Assembly (NCBI RefSeq): GCF_005222755.1
Contig: NZ_STGD01000013.1
Span: 124,001 to 188,000 of the forward strand
Source: Roseomonas sp. HF4
Lineage (GTDB): Bacteria > Pseudomonadota > Alphaproteobacteria > Acetobacterales > Acetobacteraceae
Direction: 5' to 3'
Length of the DNA: 64,000 nt
The notes beneath the pieces were generated by a model. The model was not told the origin of the DNA. It did no database searches and was given only the letters and a program-made list of their open reading frames with translations. The translations under genes were made by a program, and so were the position numbers. Position 1 is the first letter of the stretch. The number at the start of each line of letters is the position of its first letter. This document shows, piece by piece, positions 52,842 through 61,366 of the stretch.

Positions 52842-53956
52842 GTCGAACCGCCGGTGAAGCGCACCTCGGCGCCGGCATCCTCGAGCGCGGCCCGAAGCAC
52901 GCGCGCCTGCGCCTCGGGCAACTGGCCATCGAGCGCGAAGGGCGGGCGCGGCAGCGGCGCATCCGGCGCCAGGCAGCCGAAGCCGCGCAGGACATGGCGC
53001 ACCGCCTCCTGCGCCGGTGCGGAGATCACCTCCAGGCCGAGGCGCTGGAAGGTGGTGAGCTCCGCACGGACCTCGAGCCCGGTCGCGGCGAGCGCGCCAA
53101 GGCGGCCTGCCAGCTCGCCATGGGCGACGCCTTCGGCGAGCGTGACCGGCAGCGCGGCGAGGATCGCGGGCAGCAGCTCGGCCGGCATGCCGGCCTCGCG
53201 CGCGAGGGCGTCCGCCAGCGCCGGATCGTTCGGCCGCGCAGCGCCAAGGCCGGCCAGCACGATGTCGTAGCGCAGGAAGGCGCTGTTGACGGCGCGCAGC
53301 ATCCCGCCCGCCTGGTGCCGCTGCCAGAGGTCGCGCACCAGGCGATGCGGCACGTCGGTCGCGACCAGCCCCGGCGGCGCATCGGCCGTGACGCCGAGCG
53401 CCGCGAGGTCGGGCATCAGCCGCGCGCGCACCACCTCCGGCCCGTCCAGCAGGAAGAGGTGGTAGGTGGCGTCCTCCGGCCGTGCCGCGACCAGCGAGGC
53501 GCCGGCCGGCAGCCGCGCTGCGAGCGCCGCGACGGTGGCATCGCTGACCGCACCGAGCACCACGCCCGGTGGGGCCAGGATCATCGCGAGCGCCGCGTCC
53601 TCCGCCATGCCGGTGAAGCGCGCGAGCGCGGCGGCGGCGCCCGGCAGCGCGCGCGGGTCGTCGAGGTGCAGCGCGACATCGCGCAGCAGCGGCGGCGGTG
53701 GCGGCGGGGTCGCCTGCGGCGCGGCCTCGGCGGTGAGGCCGATGCCCAACAGCAGGCGCAGGAAGTCGGGCGCGGTGGCGGCGGGAACGCCCTCGGCGAG
53801 CACCGCGGGAGCACGGTAGAGGCAGGCCACGGCGCGACTGACCGGGACGCCGAGGCCGCGGGCGATGGCTGCCGCGGCGGTCGGCCCCGCCGAGCCGACT
53901 GAGGTCACGACAATGCGCCGCGTGTCCTCGGCGGCTTCCCTCATAGCGAGCGTCAT
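52838..53956 (-). CDS. Protein of four L7/L12-C-terminal-like repeats
   Basis: 372 residues from ATG 53956 (GAAGG eight bases upstream). It shows no overall family but repeats a pattern four times, at about 15-78, 93-160, 230-300 and 307-368: strand, helix, helix, then P.vLaeGv....a..l...L...Gl..ea. The best repeat, RIVVTSVGSAGPTAAAAIAR, ACLYRAPAVLAEGVPAATAP, mirrors the ribosomal L7/L12 C-terminal layout (VVLxxVGxxKxxVIKxVRExT...APxxVKEGVxKEEAExxKxxLExAGAxVE). A Pro-rich linker (residues 83-90) separates repeats 1 and 2. First gene of the ten-gene operon. Role unknown; that fold mediates protein binding. Confidence 0.72.
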   Translation of the reverse strand: MTLAMREAAEDTRRIVVTSVGSAGPTAAAAIARGLGVPVSRAVACLYRAPAVLAEGVPAATAPDFLRLLLGIGLTAEAAPQATPPPPPPLLRDVALHLDDPRALPGAAAALARFTGMAEDAALAMILAPPGVVLGAVSDATVAALAARLPAGASLVAARPEDATYHLFLLDGPEVVRARLMPDLAALGVTADAPPGLVATDVPHRLVRDLWQRHQAGGMLRAVNSAFLRYDIVLAGLGAARPNDPALADALAREAGMPAELLPAILAALPVTLAEGVAHGELAGRLGALAATGLEVRAELTTFQRLGLEVISAPAQEAVRHVLRGFGCLAPDAPLPRPPFALDGQLPEAQARVLRAALEDAGAEVRFTGGST

Positions 53957-54131
53957 GCCAGCAACCTTCAACTAACGGCAGAACCAAATGGCTTGCCTGC
54001 GCCTCACAGATTGCAGAATTTGACCATACAGATTCAGAAAGTAGTTATACAATCCAAAAGCTCTCCTGTGGCGAGCCGCTGTGATGCAGGGCACGCGCCG
54101 CGCCAGGAGCGCGAAGGCGGGGGACGTCGCG
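53957..54131. promoter_or_regulatory. AT-rich divergent promoter region of the novel cluster
   Basis: The gap between the minus-strand operon and the patatin gene contains a roughly 90-base segment (about 53965-54060) much richer in A/T than the flanks. A TTGACC (54020-54025) and TATACA (54046-54051) could serve the plus strand, but the 20-base spacing is long. It is the only place where the ten-gene operon can be started, so a promoter must lie here. Confidence 0.45.
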
Positions 54132-55229
54132 ATGACGGAATTGCGTGCGGGCACGGCGCTGGCGCTGTCGGGTGGCGGCTTCCGCGCGACGCTGTTCCAC
54201 GCCGGCGCGCTGGTTCGCCTTAACGAATGCGCGCTGCTCGGCACGCTCGCGCGCATCTCGAGCGTCTCCGGCGGATCCATCGCGGCCGGGCGGCTCGCTG
54301 TCGCCTGGCGGCGGCTGGATTTCGTCGCGGGTGTCGCGACGAACCTGGGGCCGGAGGTCGTGGAGCCGCTGCGCGCCTTCTGCGCGCGCGACGTCGACCG
54401 CCGCGCCGTGGCGCTCGGCAGCCTGTCATTGCGCCGGACGGTCGGCGATGCGCTCGAGCGCATCTATGCCGAGGAACTGCTCGAGGGCGCCGGGATGCAA
54501 TCCTTGCCGGACGCGCCGCGCTTCGTCTTCAACGCGACCAACCTGCGCAGCGGAAGGCTGGTCCGCATCGCCAAGCCCTACATGGCGGACTGGCGCGTCG
54601 GGCGCGTCGATGCGCCGGCGATTCCCCTCGCGCGCGCCGTCGCCGCCTCCTCTGCCTTCCCGCCCATCCTCTCGCCGGTCACGATCGATGCGAGGGGCAT
54701 GGCGTGGCAGTGCCAGCCTGGCGCCGATCTGTTCGACGACCCGGGCCAGCGCGGCGTGCTGCAACTGACCGACGGCGGGGCCTATGACAATCTCGGCCTC
54801 GAGACGATCGACGACTTCGCGACGCTGCTCGTCAGCGACGCCGGCGCGCCCTTCTCCGTGGAAGGAGAGGATGGCGTGGCTTGGCTCGGGCAGCCGATGC
54901 GCGCGCTCGACATCGCGACGGACCAGGCGCGCGCCCTGCGCAAGCGCATGCTGCTGGAGCGCGCGCCGGTGCGCGGCCAGACGGTCGCCTACTGGGGCAT
55001 CGACACAAGGATCGCCGACTACGGGCTGCCCGACGCGATGCCCGTGCGCACCGAGGTCGCCGACCCGCTCGCGCGGCTGCGCACGCGGCTCAATCCCTTT
55101 GACGAGGCTGAGCAGGGCCGGCTGATCAACTGGGGCTACGCGCTGGCGGACGCCGCGGTCCGCCGCTTCCTGCCGGGCACGAACGGACCGGCGCCATCCT
55201 GGCCCGTGCCGGGCTTCGCGCTTCGCTGA
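54132..55229 (+). CDS. Patatin-like phospholipase
   Basis: Cytoplasmic serine lipase, 365 residues from ATG 54132; an upstream Met at 54081 would add 17 residues. Oxyanion loop ALSGGGFRATLFHAGAL (residues 12-28), nucleophile Ser46 in ISSVSGGSIAAGRLA, and the dyad aspartate Asp214 in LTDGGAYDNLGLE. The nucleophile motif is S-V-S-G-G rather than G-x-S-x-G, a known patatin variation. It would cleave acyl chains from membrane phospholipids. Divergent from the operon and sharing its promoter region, it may be an effector or a maturation enzyme of the cluster; bacterial patatins also act in phage-defence systems (family knowledge, no nucleotide cyclase is seen here). Confidence 0.87.
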   Translation: MTELRAGTALALSGGGFRATLFHAGALVRLNECALLGTLARISSVSGGSIAAGRLAVAWRRLDFVAGVATNLGPEVVEPLRAFCARDVDRRAVALGSLSLRRTVGDALERIYAEELLEGAGMQSLPDAPRFVFNATNLRSGRLVRIAKPYMADWRVGRVDAPAIPLARAVAASSAFPPILSPVTIDARGMAWQCQPGADLFDDPGQRGVLQLTDGGAYDNLGLETIDDFATLLVSDAGAPFSVEGEDGVAWLGQPMRALDIATDQARALRKRMLLERAPVRGQTVAYWGIDTRIADYGLPDAMPVRTEVADPLARLRTRLNPFDEAEQGRLINWGYALADAAVRRFLPGTNGPAPSWPVPGFALR

Positions 55230-55236
55230 GGCACGG

Positions 55237-56046
55237 TCAGAGGCGGACAGTCAGGTCTATGATCGCGCCCTTCGCCGGGACGAAGTCGAGTGGCGCGGAT
55301 GCGATGCGATCCTCCCCGCCATCCTTCCGCCGCGCACTGAGGAGGATGCGGCAGGGCTGGCCCGAGGGCACCTCGTAGCCGCCGAAGGCGGGGAACCGGT
55401 TGCGGTCGCGCAGGAAGAATCGCCCGAGCGCGGTCGCCGTGCCACGCCCGCCATTGATCACGCCGGCCAGTGGCAGCGCATCGCCGGGAGTGGCGTCCGG
55501 CTGGCCGATCCGTACCATCACGTCGCCCTCCGAGGCGACCTGCTCCGCGCGCACGGCGATCCAGGCCTTGTCGGGCATCACCTTCGGTACCTCGGTCGCC
55601 TGGGTGCGGACCTCGCGGAAACCGAGGGAGACGAGCACCGTGTTCACGCCGGAACTGCCGCCGGCGAGGATCGCCGCGGTCAGCAGCCGCCCGATCATGC
55701 GGGGTTGCTGCGCGGCGCCGCCCTGCACCGCGTTCATCAGCGCCGTGACGGCGTCGTAGTCGAAGCGGTCCACAAACAGCCAGGCGATCAGGAAGGCCAG
55801 CAGCGGGCGTGTCGCGCGGGCGTTGAAGGTCTCGACGAAGGGCCGCCAGTTGAACAGCACGGCGAGCGCCGATTCCAGCAGCACCGCGATCAAGAAAAGC
55901 GTCAGGACCGTGGTCGTCGCGGCCGTCAGCCCCTCTCCCGAGAGCAGCGCCGCGACGCTCGTAGGCGTATCGGCGGCCTGTGCGGGCCCGGCCAGGGCGC
56001 AGATGCCGGCCATGAGCAGGACGCCGACACCGCCACGGTTCCGCAT
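55237..56046 (-). CDS. Membrane protein, unknown function
   Basis: 269 residues. Signal peptide MRNRGGVGVLLMAGICALAG-PAQAA, then membrane spans about 44-66 (TVLTLFLIAVLLESALAVLF), 80-96 (PLLAFLIAWLFVDRFDY) and a hydrophobic stretch 117-140. The C-terminal 120 residues are soluble and beta-rich (KAWIAVRAEQVASEGDVMVR; GRFFLRDRNRFPAFGGYEVP). The frame stays open antisense far into the protease gene, but homology-like composition and the GTGCGGA-GGTCAGG start context place the start at 56046. It is the only obvious membrane anchor of the cluster. Convergent with patatin (7-base gap), divergent from the protease. Confidence 0.72.
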   Translation of the reverse strand: MRNRGGVGVLLMAGICALAGPAQAADTPTSVAALLSGEGLTAATTTVLTLFLIAVLLESALAVLFNWRPFVETFNARATRPLLAFLIAWLFVDRFDYDAVTALMNAVQGGAAQQPRMIGRLLTAAILAGGSSGVNTVLVSLGFREVRTQATEVPKVMPDKAWIAVRAEQVASEGDVMVRIGQPDATPGDALPLAGVINGGRGTATALGRFFLRDRNRFPAFGGYEVPSGQPCRILLSARRKDGGEDRIASAPLDFVPAKGAIIDLTVRL

Positions 56047-56174
56047 GGGCCTGACCTCCCTCGCCGGACCGACACTGCCGGCCGGCGGCGAATTATCTTG
56101 CGATGAAGTTCCGGCGAATGCACGCTCCGCGAGCGTAGAGGCACTGTATTTCGCGCATACGGAGGGCGGGAGGG

Positions 56175-56192
56175 CAGTGATGCACGTCACTG
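56175..56192. promoter_or_regulatory. Crp/Fnr-type palindrome
   Basis: CAGTGATGCACGTCACTG has 14 of 18 symmetric positions and the form AGTGA-N6-TCACT, close to the Crp consensus TGTGA-N6-TCACA. It lies in the divergent gap between the membrane-protein gene and the protease fusion, 74 bases before the latter's start. Confidence 0.45.
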
Positions 56193-56265
56193 TCCTACGA
56201 CCTGCCCCTGGCGTGATGTTGCGCCGCCAGCGCGGCCGAGGCCGCGGAACCTTGCGAGGTCGCCC

Positions 56266-59200
56266 ATGGCTCAGGATGCAGGACCGGCGCTGCTCGTGAA
56301 GTCCGCGGCGGCGCCGCGCGAGTTCCGCCTCGAGATCGGCGGCGAGCGCGCGGAGTTCGCGGCCGAGCCGCTGTTTGCGAGCATCGGCGCCGCCCCCGCC
56401 GGCCTCGCGGCGGCACCGGGCGTGACTGAGCAATGGCACCTGGTGCGCGGGCCGATGCTGGCGGCGCCGAGTTCGGCCTGGGATGTCTGCCACGCGCTGA
56501 TGACCGGCGGCTTCGGCGTGGCGCGCACCGCGCCGGTCTTCGCCGAGCCGGACCTCGAGCAGCGCTGGACCTTCGGGGAGGAGCCGCGCCAGGCCCTGGC
56601 CATGGCCGGCGGCTGCCCGGCGGCCGGCAGCCCGCAGGATGCGCGCTTCCCGGAGGGATCGCGCCCGCTCTGGTACCGCGACGACGATAGGTCGCAGTTC
56701 GATGCGGCGAATGCGGCGTTGGACGGTGGCGCGGCGCCGGTGCGCATCGCGCATCTGGACACCGGCTACGACCCCGCCCATTCGACCTTGCCGCTGCGGC
56801 TGCGGCGCGACCTGCAGCGCAACTTCGTCGCCGGCGAAAAGCCCGATGATGCGACGGACGTGACCGAGGGGTTCCTCACGCAGCTCGGCCACGGCACGGG
56901 CACGATCGGTATCCTGGCCGGCCAGGGTATCGGCGCCGCGCCCTTCGCCGAGGTCGTGCCGATCCGCGTGGCCGACCGCGTCGTGCTGTTCCGCAACAGC
57001 GCCATCGCGCGTGCCTTCGACTACGTCCACGCGCTGTCCTTCGACCCGGCCAAGGCCGTGCAGGTGGTGACCATCAGCATGGGCGGCGTCGCCTCGCAGG
57101 CCTGGGCGGAGGCGGTGAACGCGCTGTACGACCGCGGCATCGTCGTGGTGGCGGCGGCGGGCAACAACTTCGGCAACCTGCCGACGCGCCACCTCGTCTA
57201 TCCGGCGCGCTTCGGCCGGGTGCTCGCGGCCTGCGGCGTGATGGCGGATGGCCGGCCCTATGCCGATCTCGGCCTCGACCGGATGGCCGGCAATTACGGG
57301 CCGGAGCACAAGATGGCGACCGCGCTCGCCGCCTGCACGCCCAACATCCCCTGGTCGCGGTTGGGTTGCCCGCGGATCGTCGATCTCGACGGTGCGGGAA
57401 CCTCCTCCGCCACGCCGCAGGTCGCCGCGGCGGCGGCGATCTGGATCGCGCGGCACCGCGCGGCGCTGGCGGGCTATTCGGAGGACTGGATGCGCGCCGA
57501 GGCAGTGCGCCGCGCCCTGCTGTCGAGTGCAGTACCCGGCGACGCAAAGCGCCTTGGCGCCGGGCACCTGGCCGCGCGCGCGGCGATGAACATCGCGCCG
57601 CCCGCGGCGGCATCTCTGGCGCGCATGGCGCAGGACAGCGCCTCCTTCTCCATCCTGCGCGTGCTGACCGGGCTCGGCATCGATGCGGCGGCGGATCCGC
57701 GCCAGCGGATGCTCGAGCTCGAGGCGCTGCAACTGTCGCAATCCGCGGTGATCGAGGCGCTGCTGCCGGAGGATCCGGAGGCGCCGCTCGCCACCGCGCA
57801 GGCGCGGCGCATCCTCGATGCGCTGGCGGCCGATCCGCGCGCCTCGCGCGCGCTGCGCGAGAGGTTGGGCGGCGCGGCCGTCCGCGCGGTGCCGGCCCAC
57901 CCGCCGCTGCCGCCGGGCGATGCCATGGCCGCCATGCGCCTGCGCTCGGCCATGGCGCCCGAGACGTCGGCGCCCGCCACGCGCCGCCTGCGCGTCTATG
58001 CATTCGACCCGAGCGTGGGCGCGCGGCTCGACACGCTCGCGATCAACGAGGCGACGATCGAGGTCCCGTGGGAGACGCTGGAACCCGGCCCGGTCGGCCG
58101 CTCGGTCGAGGTGGTGGACGTCGACCCCGCCGCCGGGGCCTGCTACGCGCCGGTCGACCTCGACCATCCGGCGAACCTCGCGGCCGATGGGCTCAGGCCG
58201 TCGGAGGCCGATCCGCGCTTCCACCAGCAGATGGCCTATGCGGTGGCGATGAAGACCATCGGGCATTTTCAGCGCGCGCTGGGCCGCGTTGCGCTCTGGG
58301 CGCCCAGGATGGTGCGCACGCTCGAGGGCGGTTACGCCGAGCAGTTCGTCGAGCGGCTGCGCATCCACCCGCATGCGCTGCGCGGCGCCAACGCCTTCTA
58401 CAGTCCGGACAAGCGGGCGTTGCTGTTCGGCTATTTCCAGGCGCCGGACGACCGCGGCGGGGAGAACATCCCGGGCGGGATCGTCTTCACCTGCCTGTCG
58501 CACGACATCATCGCGCACGAGACGACGCATGCGTTGCTCGATGGCCTGCACCGGCGCTTCCGCGAGCCGACCAACCCGGACGTGCTGGCCTTCCACGAGG
58601 CCTTCGCCGACATCGTCGCGCTGTTCCAGCACTTCACCATGCCCGAGGCGCTGCGCGACCAGGTGGCGCGCACGCGCGGCGACATCCGTCGCCAGAGCCT
58701 GCTCGGCGCGCTGGCGCAGCAGTTCGGTGCGGCGACGCACGGGCATGGCGCGCTGCGCGACTTCATCGGCCACTTCGAGGATGACGGGAAGGAGGGCAGG
58801 CGCTGGGTGCCGCGCAAGGCGAACCGGACGGACTACGAGACCGCGAAGGCGCCACATGCCCGCGGCGCGGTGCTGGTCGCGGCGGTGTTCGACGCCTTCC
58901 TGCAGATCTACGCGCGGCGCAGCGCGGACCTGGTCAGGCTCGCCACCAACGGTACGGGCGTGCTGCCGGAAGGCGACATCTCCCACGACCTGGTCACGCG
59001 CCTGACTGCGGAGGCGAGCAAGACGGCGGGGCATTTCCTCGATATGTGCATCCGCGCGCTGGACTACTGCCCGCCGGTGGACATCACCTTCGGCGAATAC
59101 CTGCGCGCACTGATCACGGCGGACCGCGACCTCGTGCCCTCGGACCCGCTCGGCTACCGCGTGGCGCTCGTCTCGGCCTTTCGCGACCGCGGCATCCATC

Positions 59201-59799
59201 CGCAGCGGGTGCGCCACCTGTCCACCGACAGTGTGGTCTGGGAGCCGCCGCCGGCCGGCTTCCGCAACATCCACGCGATCCTGAGGAAGATCGACCTGTC
59301 CTGGAACCTCCGCGAGCGCCGCGAGCGGATCCACCGCGTCTCGACCCTGAACGCCATGCGGTTCCACAGCTGGCTCACCTCTGCGCTGGATGTGCCGGAC
59401 GAGGAGCTGGCGATGCTGGGCCTGGTGCGGAACGGTGGCCCGCTCGCGGTGAACGGCATCGCGGGCGCGCTGCGCGGCATCGAGGTGCATTCCGTCCGCC
59501 CCGCGCGCCGCGTCGGGCCGGACGGGCAGCTCCAGGCGGACCTGGTGGTGGAACTGACCCAGACCTGGCGGCCGGCCGACCCCGCGCTCGGGCGCTACCG
59601 CGGCGGCTGCACGCTGCTGATCGACTTCGAGACCGGCAAGGTCCGCTACCTGATCCGCAAGCGCGTGGCGAGCGCGGAGCGCATCGGCGAGCAGATGCGC
59701 TTCGCGGCAACGGCGGAGGAAGGAACGCTCCGGGCGAATTACGGCGGCGGCCGGGCGGGCGGGCGGGAGCCCTTCGCCATGCTGCATGGCGGCCATTGA
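56266..59799 (+). CDS. Subtilisin (S8) - HExxH gluzincin dual-protease fusion
   Basis: 1177 residues with two complete protease active sites. Residues about 155-440 are a subtilisin domain: Asp165 in IAHLDTGYDPAHS, His209 in LGHGTGTIGILAG, oxyanion Asn300 in AAAGNN, Ser380 in GAGTSSATPQVAA. Residues about 575-1000 are a thermolysin-like metallopeptidase: zinc site HDIIAHETTHALLDGL (His751, Glu752, His755) and Glu778/Asp782 in AFHEAFADIVALF, 23 residues on. A C-terminal 150-residue domain follows. No signal peptide, and no cleavable pro-region is obvious although residues 1-130 could act as one. Such a serine-plus-metallo fusion is rare. In context it may process the paralogue subunits or be a toxin/effector. 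Start has GAGG ribosome site. Confidence 0.85.
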   Translation: MAQDAGPALLVKSAAAPREFRLEIGGERAEFAAEPLFASIGAAPAGLAAAPGVTEQWHLVRGPMLAAPSSAWDVCHALMTGGFGVARTAPVFAEPDLEQRWTFGEEPRQALAMAGGCPAAGSPQDARFPEGSRPLWYRDDDRSQFDAANAALDGGAAPVRIAHLDTGYDPAHSTLPLRLRRDLQRNFVAGEKPDDATDVTEGFLTQLGHGTGTIGILAGQGIGAAPFAEVVPIRVADRVVLFRNSAIARAFDYVHALSFDPAKAVQVVTISMGGVASQAWAEAVNALYDRGIVVVAAAGNNFGNLPTRHLVYPARFGRVLAACGVMADGRPYADLGLDRMAGNYGPEHKMATALAACTPNIPWSRLGCPRIVDLDGAGTSSATPQVAAAAAIWIARHRAALAGYSEDWMRAEAVRRALLSSAVPGDAKRLGAGHLAARAAMNIAPPAAASLARMAQDSASFSILRVLTGLGIDAAADPRQRMLELEALQLSQSAVIEALLPEDPEAPLATAQARRILDALAADPRASRALRERLGGAAVRAVPAHPPLPPGDAMAAMRLRSAMAPETSAPATRRLRVYAFDPSVGARLDTLAINEATIEVPWETLEPGPVGRSVEVVDVDPAAGACYAPVDLDHPANLAADGLRPSEADPRFHQQMAYAVAMKTIGHFQRALGRVALWAPRMVRTLEGGYAEQFVERLRIHPHALRGANAFYSPDKRALLFGYFQAPDDRGGENIPGGIVFTCLSHDIIAHETTHALLDGLHRRFREPTNPDVLAFHEAFADIVALFQHFTMPEALRDQVARTRGDIRRQSLLGALAQQFGAATHGHGALRDFIGHFEDDGKEGRRWVPRKANRTDYETAKAPHARGAVLVAAVFDAFLQIYARRSADLVRLATNGTGVLPEGDISHDLVTRLTAEASKTAGHFLDMCIRALDYCPPVDITFGEYLRALITADRDLVPSDPLGYRVALVSAFRDRGIHPQRVRHLSTDSVVWEPPPAGFRNIHAILRKIDLSWNLRERRERIHRVSTLNAMRFHSWLTSALDVPDEELAMLGLVRNGGPLAVNGIAGALRGIEVHSVRPARRVGPDGQLQADLVVELTQTWRPADPALGRYRGGCTLLIDFETGKVRYLIRKRVASAERIGEQMRFAATAEEGTLRANYGGGRAGGREPFAMLHGGH

Positions 59800-59811
59800 C
59801 GGGAGGCACGC

Positions 59812-61290
59812 ATGGCCAGGAACACCAAGGCCCCCGGCCGCACTCCGGCGCCGCGCGGAACCGGGCGCGCCGGCGCCCGCTCCACCGCAGCCGAGGCCGC
59901 CCCGCCAAAGCCGCGCAAGGCGTCTGCCAGGCCCGAGGCACCCAAGGCATCCGCCGCGCCCAAGGCGCGCAAGCGTGCGAGCCGTGCTGCCGCCCCGCCG
60001 CGGCCCGAAGTGCGAATGTACCGCCACGGGCTCGGCGACTGCTTCCTGCTCACGCTGCCGCGCACGGACGGCGCGGGCGCCTTCCGCATCATGATCGACT
60101 GCGGCGTGCTGCTCGGCACGCCGGATGCCGAGGCGCGGATGCGCGCGGTGGCGCAGGACATCGCGGCGCAAAGCGGCGGGCATGTCGACCTGCTGATCGT
60201 TACGCATGAACATTGGGATCATGTCTCGGGCTTCCTTCAGGCGCGGGATGCCCTGGCCGCCATCAGCTTCGGGGCGGTGTGGATGGGCTGGACTGAGAAC
60301 CCGGCGGATCGCCAGGCGAAGGCCCTTCTGCAGCGGCGCAGCCAGGCGATCACCGCCCTTCGTATGGCGGACAGCCGCCTGCGCCTGGCCGGTGCGGAAG
60401 CGGTCGCGGAGGAGGTCGGCGGACTGCTCGCCTTCTTCGGCGCCGGCGGGCGCGGCGCCACCACGGCCGATGCGCTGGAGGCCGCGCGCGCTCTCGGCGC
60501 ACCGGACAGGCTGCGCTACGTCGAGCCCGGCGAGCCGCCGACCCCGCTGCCCGGGACGGACGCGCGGATCTTCGTGCTCGGCCCGCCACGCGACGAGGCG
60601 CTGCTGCTGCGCTCCACCCCCTCGCGTCGGACGCCCGAAACCTATCACCTCGCTTTCGGCGCCGGGTCGATGGAAGAGGTCCAGGCCCGCCTCGCCGGGG
60701 AGGCGACGGAGGGCCCCTTCGCCGAGGGCATGAGCATCCCGATGCAGGTCGCGCGGGCCATGCCGGACTTCGCGCGGTACTGGGGCGCGGAGGAGAGCTG
60801 GCGCCGGATCGACGCGGACTGGATGGACGCTGCGGCGGAGCTGGCACTCAGGCTCGACGCGGATACCAACAACACCAGCCTTGCCGTCGCGATCGAGCTG
60901 GCCGACGGCGATGTGCTGCTGTTCGCGGCCGACGCGCAGGTGGGCAACTGGCTGTCGTGGGAGACGCTCGCCTGGGACGATGGCGGGCGGCGGGTCACCG
61001 GCCCGGACCTATTGGCGCGCACCGTGTTCTACAAGGTCGGCCACCACGGCAGCCACAATGCGACGCTGCGCGAGAAGGGCCTCGAGACCATGCGGCGCCT
61101 GCGGATCGCTGCGATCCCGGTGGACGAGGCGATGGCGCGCAAGCGGCGCTGGAACGCCATGCCGCTGCCCGGCCTGGTCGCGCGGCTTGAGGAGATGACC
61201 GGCGGCCGGCTGCTGCGCAGCGACCGTCCTGCACCCACCGGCATCGAGGCGCTGACCGAGGACGACCTGTTCTTCGCCTTCCCACCCTGA
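59812..61290 (+). CDS. MBL-fold metallo-hydrolase with basic N-terminal tail
   Basis: 492 residues. Residues 1-66 are a Lys/Arg/Ala/Pro tail that resembles a nucleic-acid-binding or linker tail. Residues 67-480 are a metallo-beta-lactamase fold of the ComEC-C-terminal type: MYRHGLGDCFLLTLP, MIDCGVLLG, LIVTHEHWDHVSGF (His132, His134, Asp136, His137), DADTNNTSLAVAIELAD, LFAADAQVG, FYKVGHHGSHNATLREKG. The ComEC-like members act on nucleic acids or phosphodiesters; this one has no membrane part. It follows the protease by 12 bases with a GGGAGG site, so the two are one transcript. Confidence 0.86.
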   Translation: MARNTKAPGRTPAPRGTGRAGARSTAAEAAPPKPRKASARPEAPKASAAPKARKRASRAAAPPRPEVRMYRHGLGDCFLLTLPRTDGAGAFRIMIDCGVLLGTPDAEARMRAVAQDIAAQSGGHVDLLIVTHEHWDHVSGFLQARDALAAISFGAVWMGWTENPADRQAKALLQRRSQAITALRMADSRLRLAGAEAVAEEVGGLLAFFGAGGRGATTADALEAARALGAPDRLRYVEPGEPPTPLPGTDARIFVLGPPRDEALLLRSTPSRRTPETYHLAFGAGSMEEVQARLAGEATEGPFAEGMSIPMQVARAMPDFARYWGAEESWRRIDADWMDAAAELALRLDADTNNTSLAVAIELADGDVLLFAADAQVGNWLSWETLAWDDGGRRVTGPDLLARTVFYKVGHHGSHNATLREKGLETMRRLRIAAIPVDEAMARKRRWNAMPLPGLVARLEEMTGGRLLRSDRPAPTGIEALTEDDLFFAFPP

Positions 61291-61366
61291 CCGACGCCGC
61301 GCGCCGTCGCGCCAGTGCGCGCGGTCCGGCGATCCGGCGAGAACAGCCAGCTAGGAGGACCCCACC

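Noticed and set aside
45030..53956. Contractile injection system, tailocin or gas-vesicle operon
   Set aside because: No sheath, tube, baseplate, spike, AAA+ ATPase or GvpA-like sequence is seen, despite repeated small paralogues and a coiled-coil protein that first suggested it.
54132..55229. CBASS-type CapV phospholipase system
   Set aside because: Patatin is present, but no CD-NTase, HORMA/TRIP13 or ubiquitin-like partner gene lies in the window.
56047..60648. Very long minus-strand frame (about 1800 residues) opposite the dual protease
   Set aside because: The plus strand has two full catalytic sites and MBL motifs. The antisense frame is an effect of high GC; only 55237-56046 has a signal peptide and spans.
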